From Streptomyces sp. NBC_00582 (GTDB lineage: Bacteria > Actinomycetota > Actinomycetes > Streptomycetales > Streptomycetaceae), in NCBI RefSeq assembly GCF_036345155.1, contig NZ_CP107772.1:9982001-10046000 (forward strand): a stretch of 64,000 nt of DNA. The letters are read 5' to 3'. Both the position numbers and the translations under genes were made by a program. The notes beneath the pieces were generated by a model. It had not been told where the DNA came from. It saw nothing but the letters and a program-made list of their open reading frames with translations, and did not search any database. The first letter of the stretch is position 1. Every line of letters starts with the position of its first letter. Positions 8,008-16,783 of this stretch are shown piece by piece.

Positions 8008-9687
8008 TCAGCGTGTGAGTTCTGGGGGCTGCCGGCCTGCGCGAGTTGTGAGGTCGTCGCGGATGGCGCGCTTGTCGATCTTTCCCACGCCGGTGCGGGG
8101 GATTGACTCGACGATGTGGATCTGATCAGGCATCTGCCATGGGGCGAAGAGCCCGTCGAGGGTGGTGAGGATCTCCTCCCGGCCTGCCGAGGTTCCCGGC
8201 GCCAGCACGACCAGGGCCACCGGACGCTCCTGCCAGCGGTCGTCGGCGACTCCGACCACGGCAGCCTCCAGCACATTCGGATGGGCGGTGAGCGCGTTCT
8301 CCATATCGATCGAGGAGATCCACTCACCTCCACTCTTGATCACGTCCTTCAGACGATCGGTGAGCTTCAGATAGCCGGTGGGCAGGATCTTGCCGACGTC
8401 ACCGGTTCGCCAGTACCCGTCGGTGAAGGAGGTGTTGGTGCCCTCGGGCTTGAAGTAGCTCGTGGCCACGCCCGGACCCTTCACGAGGATCTCGCCGATG
8501 GCGTGTCCGTCGTGCGGCAAATCGCGGCCTTGGTCGTCGACGATGCGGATCTCCATTCCCGGCAGCGGAAGTCCCTGACACCGCTTGAGATCCCACTTCT
8601 CCGCCTCGGTCAGTGACTCCTCCAGAGCCGGCTTCATGCGGTTCAACGCGATGAGAGCCGTGGTCTCCGTGGCACCGTAGCCGTGGATGATCTCGGCACC
8701 GGTCTGCTCGTACATGCCCTGCATCAACGACAGCGGCGGCTCGGCCGCGCCGCACAGCATCCGCACGTTCCTGAGGTCAGCCGGGGTCTCGCGGGTGCGG
8801 ATCTGATCCAGTATCGGCTGATAGATCGCGGGCGCCCCGTTGATGACCGTGGCGTCCTCGGTGAGGATCGCGTCCAGAAGCACGGACGTGTCGGCGGCTG
8901 TGTAGCGGCCGGGCAGGACTACCTTGGCTCCCGCATAGACTGCTGCCTGCGGTAGGCCCCAACTCAGCGCGTGGAACATGGGGGCGACCAGCATGACGCA
9001 GTCGCGGTTGCTCATCTCCAGCAACGCCGCCAGCGTCATCGCGTGCAGGTAGACCGAGCGGTGGGAGTAGTAGACGCCTTTGGGTCGGCCCGTCGTGCCG
9101 GTGGTGTAGCAGGCGGTGTAGGCAGACCGCTCCGACATCATGTGCCACTGGCCGGTCTGCCCCTCGTTGCGCATGAGATCTTCGAAGAAGACGACGTCAG
9201 GCAGGGTGGTCTCCACCTGGTTCGAGGGCCGGTCGGTCATCACCACCCAGCGACGCACACCCGGGGTCATCTCGGCGATCGATTCGGCGACCGGCAGGAG
9301 GGACTCCTCGACCAGCACGACTGATGCGCCGCTGTGAGCGGTGACGTAGGCCAGGTCCTTCGGCGCGAGCCGGAGATTGATCTGCAACAGGACCGCACCG
9401 GTCGCCGGGATGGCCGAGTAGAGCTCGAAGTGCCGTTTGCTGTTCCAGTCCAGAACGCCGACCACATCGCCGGGCCTGATCCCGAGCCCGGCCAGCACCG
9501 AGGCAGCTCTCGAGGCGCGTACGCCGTACTCACGGAAGGTGTACCGGCCCCAGGCCCCGTCGGCTGTCCGATACACGATCTGCTGTTCAGGGTGTGTGCG
9601 CACCATATGGCGGAACAGCGTGGTGACGTTCAGCGGGAAGTCGTCGCCGCTGGTCGCGGGGTGACCCTCGAGAGGACGGGTGTTCAC
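8008..9687 (-). CDS. long-chain acyl-CoA synthetase / AMP-dependent acid-CoA ligase
   Basis: 559 aa, adenylate-forming enzyme. P-loop-like motif YTTGTTGRPKGVYYSHRS, the A5 motif YGATETTAL, the hinge Asp in TGDVGKI, and the C-terminal catalytic Lys in GVGKIDKRAIR. It activates a carboxylic acid to its CoA thioester. It should supply the entry thioester for the surrounding beta-oxidation enzymes. The GTG start lies four bases after the esterase stop, implying tight coupling. Confidence 0.9.
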   Translation of the reverse strand: MNTRPLEGHPATSGDDFPLNVTTLFRHMVRTHPEQQIVYRTADGAWGRYTFREYGVRASRAASVLAGLGIRPGDVVGVLDWNSKRHFELYSAIPATGAVLLQINLRLAPKDLAYVTAHSGASVVLVEESLLPVAESIAEMTPGVRRWVVMTDRPSNQVETTLPDVVFFEDLMRNEGQTGQWHMMSERSAYTACYTTGTTGRPKGVYYSHRSVYLHAMTLAALLEMSNRDCVMLVAPMFHALSWGLPQAAVYAGAKVVLPGRYTAADTSVLLDAILTEDATVINGAPAIYQPILDQIRTRETPADLRNVRMLCGAAEPPLSLMQGMYEQTGAEIIHGYGATETTALIALNRMKPALEESLTEAEKWDLKRCQGLPLPGMEIRIVDDQGRDLPHDGHAIGEILVKGPGVATSYFKPEGTNTSFTDGYWRTGDVGKILPTGYLKLTDRLKDVIKSGGEWISSIDMENALTAHPNVLEAAVVGVADDRWQERPVALVVLAPGTSAGREEILTTLDGLFAPWQMPDQIHIVESIPRTGVGKIDKRAIRDDLTTRAGRQPPELTR

Positions 9688-9690
9688 CGC

Positions 9691-10581
9691 TCACCGGATC
9701 CGCTCGCGCAGGAAGCCGGCGGCCTGCTCGAGCGCGGCCCGGCCCTCACTGAGCATGTCGGCGTAGAGGTGCCACACATGCGGCATCCGCGGCCAGACCT
9801 CGAGCCGTACGGCAACGTCGGCGGCGGCCAGACGACCAGAGATGCGGTGAGCGTCGTCGAGCAGGACCTCGTGCGAGCTGACCTGGATCATCACCGGCGG
9901 CAGTCCGGCGAGGTCGCCCAGGAGGGGCGAGGCCCTCGGATCGGTCCGGTCTTTCTCGGCGATGTACTCGCCCATCATCCGCGTCAGCTCATGGCGGCTC
10001 ACGAGTGGATCCAGCTCCGCTTTGGTCAGCATCGAGTCGCCCTCCAGCATCATGTCGACCCAGGGGGCGATGCAGAGTGCTGCGCCGGGCACCGGAAGGC
10101 CGGCGTCACGCAGAGTGATCATGAGCGCGATGGCCAGCCCGCCGCCGGCGGAGTCGCCGCCGACCGCGATCCGTTGCGGTGCAAAGCCTTGGTCGAGCAG
10201 GTGGCGGTATCCGGCGACGGCGTCTTCGACCGGGCTGGGGAACTTGTGCTCGGGGGCGAGCCGATAGTCGAGCGCCAGCGTCCGGACGCCGGCAAGAGAT
10301 CCGAGGTTGGTCACCAGGCCGCGGTGGGAGGCAACCGATCCGAAGGCGTAGCCGCCACCATGGAGGTAGAGCAGAGCACTGGTGGGATCGGCGTGAGGCG
10401 TGGAGGACCATTCGGCCCGCAGAGCGCCGATCGTCACCTCCTCGAGGACCACCTCCTCCGGAGGCTTGGTCGTGGCACTGGCCTGGTCGAACATCGCGCG
10501 CAGCTCGGGGATCGACATCGAACCCGGGGCGGGGATCGATCGGAGCAGGTCGAAGACGACCTGTCGTTCCTGTACGGTCAT
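9691..10581 (-). CDS. alpha/beta hydrolase, HSL-type esterase
   Basis: 296 aa. The oxyanion motif HGGGYAFGS and nucleophile elbow GDSAGGGLAIAL identify the hormone-sensitive-lipase (GDxG) family. The catalytic His is probably in MPHVWHLYADML. It lacks an export signal, so it is cytoplasmic and could hydrolyse an ester or lactone of the pathway substrate. ATG with a GAGGAACAC leader; the gene lies 36 bases after the monooxygenase. Confidence 0.88.
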   Translation of the reverse strand: MTVQERQVVFDLLRSIPAPGSMSIPELRAMFDQASATTKPPEEVVLEEVTIGALRAEWSSTPHADPTSALLYLHGGGYAFGSVASHRGLVTNLGSLAGVRTLALDYRLAPEHKFPSPVEDAVAGYRHLLDQGFAPQRIAVGGDSAGGGLAIALMITLRDAGLPVPGAALCIAPWVDMMLEGDSMLTKAELDPLVSRHELTRMMGEYIAEKDRTDPRASPLLGDLAGLPPVMIQVSSHEVLLDDAHRISGRLAAADVAVRLEVWPRMPHVWHLYADMLSEGRAALEQAAGFLRERIR

Positions 10582-10617
10582 GTGTTCCTCCAGCGTGGTC
10601 GTCGGGGTGAACAGCTG

Positions 10618-11802
10618 CTAGATCGGAGCCTGCGGCGGTAGGCCGAGCAGGACCTCTCCGTAGGTTTCCGATGCTCGTTCCACGTCCAGCGTGGCGTGGG
10701 CCCGCATCATGTTGATGTCTCGGAAGTGGCGCTGCAGGGGAGAGCTGTTGCGGTAGGCGTTGGCCCCGGCCGCGGCGACCAGCTGGTTGATGCCGGCGCC
10801 GCAGAAGTCGGTGATCATCGCTCCCTGAGCCTTCAGTCGCCCACGGGTGGCCGGGTCGCGGAGCACCTCCATCTCGGTCCCGCCCAGCGCCTTGAGGTAG
10901 CTGTCCAACATCGAATCGGCCAGCGCCGCGCCGGCCTCGGCTTTCCCGAGAGTGATGCGGGTGCTCTGCTTGCTGTCGGCGCGAGCGCCGGTGTCACTGA
11001 GAAAGCGGCTCTTGGTCACGCGTGTGAACTCCGTGGCGGCGGCCTGGTAGGTCCCCACCGCCACGGGAAGGATCTCGCCCACGATGAACGGCATCACCGG
11101 AAGCGCGTAGAGGGGATTGCCGTGCAGCGCCGCACCCGGCGTGGTGCCGTTCAGGACGTCGACCGCCTCGACCGTGTGGTGTTCGGGGATGAACACATCC
11201 TCCATCGCTACGTCGTTGCTCGAGGTGCCCCGCAGCCCCGCGACCTCCCAGGTCTCGATGAGCGTCACCTCGGCCCTGGGCGCCAGGAAGAAGCGCAGGC
11301 TCGGCGCCTCACCGTCCACCTGGACCAGCCCACCGTTCATGAACCAGTCCGCACCCGCGCTTCCGGAGTTCCACGAACTGCGGCCACGGGCCAGGTAGCC
11401 GCCCCGCGTCGGCGTCAGGGTGAAGGAGGGGGCGAAGGTGCCGGGGGTCAACGCGTAGGACCGCTCTGCGAACACCTCCTCCTGTGACCGTTCCGGGAAG
11501 AGCGCATGCAGCCAGTTGTGCCCGATGTAGAAGGCGAGCACCCATGCGGTCGAGGTGCAGCTCGGTGCGATGGTGCGCACCACCCGAGCCATGGTGTCGA
11601 CGTCGAGCTCATAGCCTCCGTAGCGCCGGGGCACGAGGATCTTCATGAAGCCGGCCTCGCAGAGGGCCTCGAGGACGCTCGGCGACATGAAGCCGCGCCG
11701 CTCGGTGTCCGCTGCCTCGCTTGCCACGAGCTCGGTCAGTGCTTCTGCCCGTTGGACGAGCTCAGTCTTGAGTTCGCTGTCCGTGCCGGTCTTGAGTTCC
11801 AT
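10618..11802 (-). CDS. flavin-dependent monooxygenase, HsaA-like (acyl-CoA dehydrogenase fold)
   Basis: 394 aa, group D flavin monooxygenase with the acyl-CoA dehydrogenase fold (N-terminal helical part, beta domain with RGTSSNDVAMEDVFIPEH, C-terminal helical bundle). The family includes HsaA (3-HSA hydroxylase of steroid degradation) and 4-hydroxyphenylacetate 3-hydroxylases. These add an ortho hydroxyl to a phenol using reduced flavin from a separate reductase. The HsaB-like reductase at 888-1445 is the likely partner. Its place between the ring-cleavage dioxygenase and an esterase suggests it prepares a dihydroxylated ring. The exact substrate cannot be read from sequence. Confidence 0.82.
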   Translation of the reverse strand: MELKTGTDSELKTELVQRAEALTELVASEAADTERRGFMSPSVLEALCEAGFMKILVPRRYGGYELDVDTMARVVRTIAPSCTSTAWVLAFYIGHNWLHALFPERSQEEVFAERSYALTPGTFAPSFTLTPTRGGYLARGRSSWNSGSAGADWFMNGGLVQVDGEAPSLRFFLAPRAEVTLIETWEVAGLRGTSSNDVAMEDVFIPEHHTVEAVDVLNGTTPGAALHGNPLYALPVMPFIVGEILPVAVGTYQAAATEFTRVTKSRFLSDTGARADSKQSTRITLGKAEAGAALADSMLDSYLKALGGTEMEVLRDPATRGRLKAQGAMITDFCGAGINQLVAAAGANAYRNSSPLQRHFRDINMMRAHATLDVERASETYGEVLLGLPPQAPI

Positions 11803-11922
11803 GCGGTCTTCTCGTCTCTCTCTGGGTTTCGGGGCTGGGTCGTCGACGTCGCGGCACGATGCCGGGACGGCTTCGCTTCGCGCCGAAGGGAGGAGGGTGG
11901 AGACTGGTCTGGGCGAGACTGC

Positions 11923-13098
11923 TCAGCACTCCCACAGGTCCCGTTCCTGGAGCCAACCGGCGATCAGGCGCACCACGTCTCGCAGGATGTCGTCCTGGCC
12001 GGCGTAGTAGTGATTGGCTCCCTTGACCACATGCATGGTCTTGTCCGCGCTGGCGCAGGCGTCGAAGAACCGCTGAGTGTGCGGCTGTGGCACGGCGTTG
12101 TCGGCGGTGTTCTCGATGGCAAGCACCGGGACCCGGATGTTCCGGGCCACGATGTCCGCGCGGGCGCGGCTGTCCTCCGCCGACCACTGCGACAGCCAGC
12201 CGCGCAGCGTCGAACTGCGCGCGATCCCAGCGGGACTGGTGTTGGCCGTCTCGGGAACCCCCATGAACGACATCCCGATCTCTCGATCGTTCGGATCGAT
12301 GGTGGCGTCGAGGAACCGCGGGTCGGCCAGGGTGCGGTGGGTCAGGATCACGCGCTCGGTCTCGCTGCCGCCTGCGCGGCGCAGATGCTCCAGCAGTTCC
12401 TTGACGTAGGTGGTGCGACGGCGGATCCGGGCAGCCTGCTGGGAGCGGAAGTGCTCCACGTAGTCCGGCGAGTACGGCGGCTTGTTGGGGTTGCGCGGAT
12501 CGTAGAGGTCGAGTTCGACCTCCCGGATGTCCGGGTTCGCCTCGTCCAGGACCGAAGGATCGATGAAGTCCCGGAGCATCTCGGCGCGCCCCAGATGCGC
12601 CGCGTGGAAGATGAATCCGTCACCGGGCATCAGGTCGCTCAGGTCCACCGGATCACCGGCAGGCGTGTCGACGATCGAGGGCTTCTCGGCCTGCGACTGA
12701 TACAGCGCGGTCAGCGAGCCGCCCCCGGACCAGCCGGCCAGCACCACCGTCCGATAGCGCCACACCTCGCGGGCGTGGCGTACGAAGGCGCCGTAGTCGG
12801 CCAGCACCTTCTCCATCACCAGCGCCGTGTCGTTGCGGATGTAGCGGCTCTCTGCGCACAAGACGTGCATGCCCGCCGCTGCCATGGCCCGCGGCACGGG
12901 CAGGCGCCTGACCGTGCCCGTGGGATGCATGAAGATCACCAGCGTCGCCGACGGTCTCCCCTGCGGAACGAAGCGGACACCGTCGAGGACGACTCGACGG
13001 GGCTCGGAATATCCGTAGATCTCCTTCACGTCGCTGACCTCGGTGTGACTGATGGTCACAAACTCGGTGGCGATGTCGGTGTGTTGTGGGCCGGTCAC
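11923..13098 (-). CDS. alpha/beta hydrolase
   Basis: 391 aa. Nucleophile elbow AGWSGGGSL (Ser124), an acid in IENTADNAVP and a His in KGANHYYAG give a complete triad. A long cap region with many charged residues lies between Ser and Asp, so it is larger than ordinary esterases. The GTG start overlaps the dioxygenase stop (GTGA), so it may act on the ring-cleavage product or on an ester precursor. No maleylacetoacetate isomerase or fumarylacetoacetase gene lies nearby, so this hydrolase could replace that step; this is inference. Confidence 0.8.
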   Translation of the reverse strand: MTGPQHTDIATEFVTISHTEVSDVKEIYGYSEPRRVVLDGVRFVPQGRPSATLVIFMHPTGTVRRLPVPRAMAAAGMHVLCAESRYIRNDTALVMEKVLADYGAFVRHAREVWRYRTVVLAGWSGGGSLTALYQSQAEKPSIVDTPAGDPVDLSDLMPGDGFIFHAAHLGRAEMLRDFIDPSVLDEANPDIREVELDLYDPRNPNKPPYSPDYVEHFRSQQAARIRRRTTYVKELLEHLRRAGGSETERVILTHRTLADPRFLDATIDPNDREIGMSFMGVPETANTSPAGIARSSTLRGWLSQWSAEDSRARADIVARNIRVPVLAIENTADNAVPQPHTQRFFDACASADKTMHVVKGANHYYAGQDDILRDVVRLIAGWLQERDLWEC

Positions 13099-14444
13099 CG
13101 GATCTGGATTCCTTCCTGCGTTTCGAACCGCTTGAAGAAGCCCTCCCACTGGGCGGCGTAGTTGGAGACCTGCGGCATGACGTGCTCGGCGAACCGCGTC
13201 AGCTGCATCGGGAACCGGGATTCCAGCAGCAGGATCTTCTGGTCCTCCACCTTCTGCGGAGACAACTCCATCGCGCGTGCCATCTCCAGCGTCCGAGTGC
13301 CAGGACCGTGCGGCGTCCAGTTGTTGGTCAGCGCCGTGCTGCCGGGCTCCAGGGCCTTCCCGAACTCCCCCGCGAGGAAGATGCTGAACTCCCCGACGCA
13401 GTTACGGTGGTAGCCGGGCGGCCGGAAGCTCCTCTCCGCCACCAGCCATCGCGGCGTCAAGGCCATCACGTCCATGTTGGGGCCGAGAATCGGGTCGGAA
13501 GGCGAAGTCAGGAACGTGAAGATCGAGGGATCGGGATGGTCGACCGACAGTGGCCCCATCGGAACGAAGCGGTCCAGGTCGTACTTGAAGGGGTAGAGGC
13601 TGCCCCGCCATCCGACCACGTCGAGCGGTGAGTGTTGCAACGAGGCTGCCCAGAGGTTCCCGGCGAACTTGTGGACGAGTTGCACGGGACGTTCTTGATC
13701 CTCGAACGCCGCCACCGGGATCTCGAAGTCGGCGACGTTGGCCAGTCCGTTCGTACCGATCAACCCGAGCTCGGGAAGCCGCAGCGGCAGCCCGAAGTTC
13801 TCACAGACCAGGCCGGTCGCGGAGTCGTCGAGGAGGTCGACCCGGAACTTCAAGCCCTTGGGGATGACCGCGACCTCGCCGAGCCGCAGATCGAGCTTTC
13901 CCATCTCGGTGAAGATCCGGATCCGACCTGTCTGCGGGATGATCAGCATCTCACCGTCGGTGTCGGCGAACACCCGGTCGCGCATCGATCTCGTCGCCGC
14001 GTAGACGTGCACGGCCATGCCCGACTGCGAGTGCGGTGAACCGTTGCCGCACAGCGTGGCCATACCATCGATGAAGTCATCGTCGGAGGCCGTGCTCGTG
14101 AACGGCCCCCAGCAGTAGTTGTTGGGCGATGGCGGCGTGTCGAACGGTGGTGTGCGCAGGTTGCCGCCGTCGATCTGCTCGAACTGGCCGTGGACGACCG
14201 ACGGACGGATGCGGAAGACATAGGAGCGACGGTTGTGCGCGCGGGGCGCGGTGAACGTGGTGCCGGACACCAGCTCGCTGACCAGCCCGTGAGGCACCCT
14301 CTGCGGGCTGTTCCGGCCCACCGGCAGCGTCCCCGCAATCGCCTCGGTCTCGAGCTCGTTGCCGAGGCCACTCTGGTAGACCAACTCTCCACCCGCAGAG
14401 CCGGTCGTGACGTCGTCGACCTGCTCGCTGTTCTCTGTGATCAC
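13095..14444 (-). CDS. homogentisate 1,2-dioxygenase family protein
   Basis: 449 aa, close to the usual HGD length. N-terminal YQSGLGNELETEA and PVGRNSPQRVPHGL are family hallmarks. The iron ligands are visible: His346 and Glu352 (YHRNCVGEF) and His379 (WTPHGPG). The catalytic His303 (VDHPDPSIFT) is also present. It should open a 1,4-dihydroxylated (homogentisate- or gentisate-like) aromatic ring with O2. The start is a GTG at 14444 with GAGG seven bases upstream; an ATG three bases further upstream in another phase runs straight into TGA. First gene of the minus-strand operon, divergent from a PucR regulator. The absence of the other homogentisate-pathway genes makes the true substrate uncertain. 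Confidence 0.85.
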   Translation of the reverse strand: MITENSEQVDDVTTGSAGGELVYQSGLGNELETEAIAGTLPVGRNSPQRVPHGLVSELVSGTTFTAPRAHNRRSYVFRIRPSVVHGQFEQIDGGNLRTPPFDTPPSPNNYCWGPFTSTASDDDFIDGMATLCGNGSPHSQSGMAVHVYAATRSMRDRVFADTDGEMLIIPQTGRIRIFTEMGKLDLRLGEVAVIPKGLKFRVDLLDDSATGLVCENFGLPLRLPELGLIGTNGLANVADFEIPVAAFEDQERPVQLVHKFAGNLWAASLQHSPLDVVGWRGSLYPFKYDLDRFVPMGPLSVDHPDPSIFTFLTSPSDPILGPNMDVMALTPRWLVAERSFRPPGYHRNCVGEFSIFLAGEFGKALEPGSTALTNNWTPHGPGTRTLEMARAMELSPQKVEDQKILLLESRFPMQLTRFAEHVMPQVSNYAAQWEGFFKRFETQEGIQIR

Positions 14445-14726
14445 ATGAACACCTCGTCTCGTTCGTCGCTGGTGTCCCAGGTACGCCAGTCGCGGTGATT
14501 TCCCGACGCCCTGAGACGCCGGCCGTCCGATCCGCATGAAGGGGCTCGGCTGGCCGCCGTGAAGGGCGAAGGGCCGTTGCCACCAGCAATTAACCACGGT
14601 GTTACGTTGGTCAGTACTGGCTGGAAGCACAGGCCTCCAGGCGATGACTGGCTCCCGCACCAAAGGTGCAGTGCTGGACTGCGGTGTCGCCGGATTCCCC
14701 AGGCGGAGAGAAGAAGAGAGACGCCC
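14445..14726. promoter_or_regulatory. divergent promoter region of dioxygenase operon and PucR gene
   Basis: 282 bases between two divergent starts. It contains the imperfect dyad ACCACGGTGTTACGTTGGT and, just after it, the palindrome CAGTACTG (14612-14619). These are candidate operator sequences for the neighbouring regulator. No promoter hexamers can be assigned with confidence. Confidence 0.4.
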
Positions 14727-16013
14727 ATGCAGTGGCTCGGGAGGCTGTCGGCCACACGTGCCGAAGGGCATGACCTGGAATGGCTCGGACCCGATGCCGA
14801 GCGAATCCGGAAGGCATGGGGTCCGGGCGCGGTGCTGTGGGCAGCCGAGGTCGGCGAGCGTGTCATCGAGAAGGCGGGGCAGGAACTGCCCCTCCTCGGC
14901 GGAAGCAGGTCGATCGTGGATGCCCTTCGCCGGGCGACGATGTCGACCACCTTGCGCGTACTGGCCATCGTCTCCGGCTGCGCGGAGCCAGAAGCTTCGG
15001 TGGTGAGCGCCGAGGCCGAGGAGGCCACGCGCGACATGGCACGCCGCGGTCTGAAGCTGCACGAGTTCACCCGCTCGATTCGCTTCGGCCACGCGGTGCT
15101 CACGGCAGCGTTCCTCGACGCCATCTCCGCCGCGTCACCCCAGCATCACGACGACGGCGAGCTGCGGCGAGTGACCTTGCAACTGTTCCAACTGATCGAT
15201 GAGTTCATCGCCGCCATGTCGGCGGTGTTTCTCGACGAGCAGAGCGCTTGGAGCGCCAGCAGGTCCGCAGCACAGCTCGAGCTGGTCAGGAAGATGGTCG
15301 AGGGAACTCCGGTCGATCACACCGCGGCCGAACGGCTTCTCGACTACCCGTTGACCGGAACACATCTGGCAGTCATCGCCTGGCGCATGTCACCGAGCGA
15401 GGGCACCGCACACGGTCTTCGCGAAGCCATCGACCCGGTGCTGCGCTGCTGGGGCACACCAGAGGCGTCGCTGGTAGTACCGGTGGGATCCAACACGTTG
15501 TGGGCGTGGGGTGCCTTCGAGTCGAAGGCGCATCTCACGCCAGGTGTGGTGCTGCCCGAGTTCGACGACGCCAAGGTCGTCGTCGGACAGGTCGGGTCGG
15601 GGGTCGAGGGGTTTCGGCGCAGTCACCGCGAGGCACGCGCGGTGGAGCGACTGCTCCGCCGCGGATCTGATCGGCAGCGCGCCTCTCTGGCCCATCAGGA
15701 CGTCGACCTGGACGTCCTTCTGCTGGAGGATCGGGAAGCCGCGCACCAGTTCGCCGCCCGTCACCTCGGCCCCCTCAGTACCGACGACCCGCGCATGGCC
15801 GAACTGCGCAGCACGCTGCGTCGCTACCTCGACACCAACCACAGCCTGGCAAAGGTGGCTGCCATGGAGCAGATCTCACGCAACACGGTGACCTACCGTG
15901 TACAGCAGGCGTTCACCCTGTGCGGCCACTCCGGGGACGCTCCCACCGACAAGCTACGCGCAGCCCTCACCGTCGCCGAATGGCTCCTCGACTCACCGCA
16001 CACAGGCCAATAG
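14727..16013 (+). CDS. PucR-type helix-turn-helix transcriptional regulator
   Basis: 428 aa. A helical N-terminal region resembles the RsbR/CdaR-type sensing domain. A middle domain follows, and the C-terminal HTH_30 motif (LAKVAAMEQISRNTVTYRV) is typical of the PucR family. The start chosen is the ATG at 14727, preceded by the purine-rich AGAAGAGAG; earlier in-frame codons lack family similarity. It is transcribed away from the dioxygenase operon and is therefore its probable regulator. PucR proteins usually activate in response to a pathway metabolite. Confidence 0.8.
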   Translation: MQWLGRLSATRAEGHDLEWLGPDAERIRKAWGPGAVLWAAEVGERVIEKAGQELPLLGGSRSIVDALRRATMSTTLRVLAIVSGCAEPEASVVSAEAEEATRDMARRGLKLHEFTRSIRFGHAVLTAAFLDAISAASPQHHDDGELRRVTLQLFQLIDEFIAAMSAVFLDEQSAWSASRSAAQLELVRKMVEGTPVDHTAAERLLDYPLTGTHLAVIAWRMSPSEGTAHGLREAIDPVLRCWGTPEASLVVPVGSNTLWAWGAFESKAHLTPGVVLPEFDDAKVVVGQVGSGVEGFRRSHREARAVERLLRRGSDRQRASLAHQDVDLDVLLLEDREAAHQFAARHLGPLSTDDPRMAELRSTLRRYLDTNHSLAKVAAMEQISRNTVTYRVQQAFTLCGHSGDAPTDKLRAALTVAEWLLDSPHTGQ

Positions 16014-16019
16014 CATCCG

Positions 16020-16310
16020 CCGACGCGGCCTGACCAGCGTGCCGACGTTGCTCAAATCGGCGACGCACCAGGTCCTCGCTCAGCTGCTGACGGTGCCCGG
16101 CAGCGCCGGGGTGATCGCCGGGGTGAAGGCGCTGGCTTGTCGTGGCCGGGATGGTCCTGTTCCGCGCGGACGCCGCGTTCTACGCCGCCGAGGTCGTGAC
16201 CGCCCGCCGCCGCGCCGGCGTCCACTTCTCGCTCACCGTGCGGCTCAACCCGACAATCCACGCCGCGATCGCCGCGATCGACGAGGACGCCTGGATCCCG
16301 GGTGACGGGA
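16020..16310 (+). pseudogene. IS1380-family transposase fragment
   Basis: The stretch FRADAAFYAAEVVTARRRAG, followed by VHFSLTVRLNPTIHAAIAAI, closely resembles the core of actinobacterial IS1380 transposases, in which RADSAFY carries a DDE acid. Here the Ser is Ala. The sequence loses homology after DEDAW, and the upstream part is out of frame. No terminal repeats were found. It is a decayed insertion-sequence remnant. Confidence 0.6.
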
Positions 16311-16369
16311 AGTGGATCGCGCTGCGTTCGCCGCCCTTCGTGTCGCCGTGTCGGTCTTCGCGACGGCGG

Positions 16370-16453
16370 CACGTAGTCGAGCTGCCGGCGGGCGAGCGCG
16401 GCGCGCAGTGCCGGGTCGTTGCCGTAGACCTCGTACGCAGACACCCCGGCCAT
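16370..16453 (-). pseudogene. short transposase fragment, IS701-like
   Basis: On the minus strand AGVSAYEVYGNDPALRAALA followed by RRQLDYV resembles the 'D..YG.D..LR..L..R...YV' block of IS701-like DDE transposases, with the first acid lost. Only about 28 residues remain, abutting the IS1380 fragment in opposite orientation. That suggests nested or serial insertions. Confidence 0.4.
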
Positions 16454-16783
16454 AGGCGCGCACCTTTAAGCAGCCGCAGACGGCTACGAGGCCGGCCATG
16501 ATCGGCTCGGCATGGTTCGCGTCGGGGAGGGGCAGGCGATGGCCGACACGGTGGCAGCAGGACGACTCGACCTGAGCCCGCTGGACGCGGCAACGAGGCC
16601 ATCAGCGGCACGGCGCGACGGCGGATGCAGGCGACTTCATCCTGAGTCCCCCGCGACCGCGTAGCGGCCCCGCAGAGTCCGGTCGCAGAAAGAGCCCGCA
16701 GGCCGCACACGAACTACTCTGGGTTACGTCGGGCTCGCGGCCGTGCTCTCGTACGGCCAGGGCGCGAGCCGGCTGGAGGCGAT

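Noticed and set aside
16052..16710. Several overlapping frames of 100-180 codons at 16.0-16.7 kb
   Set aside because: Only short blocks resemble transposases. The rest is low-complexity high-GC sequence without starts.
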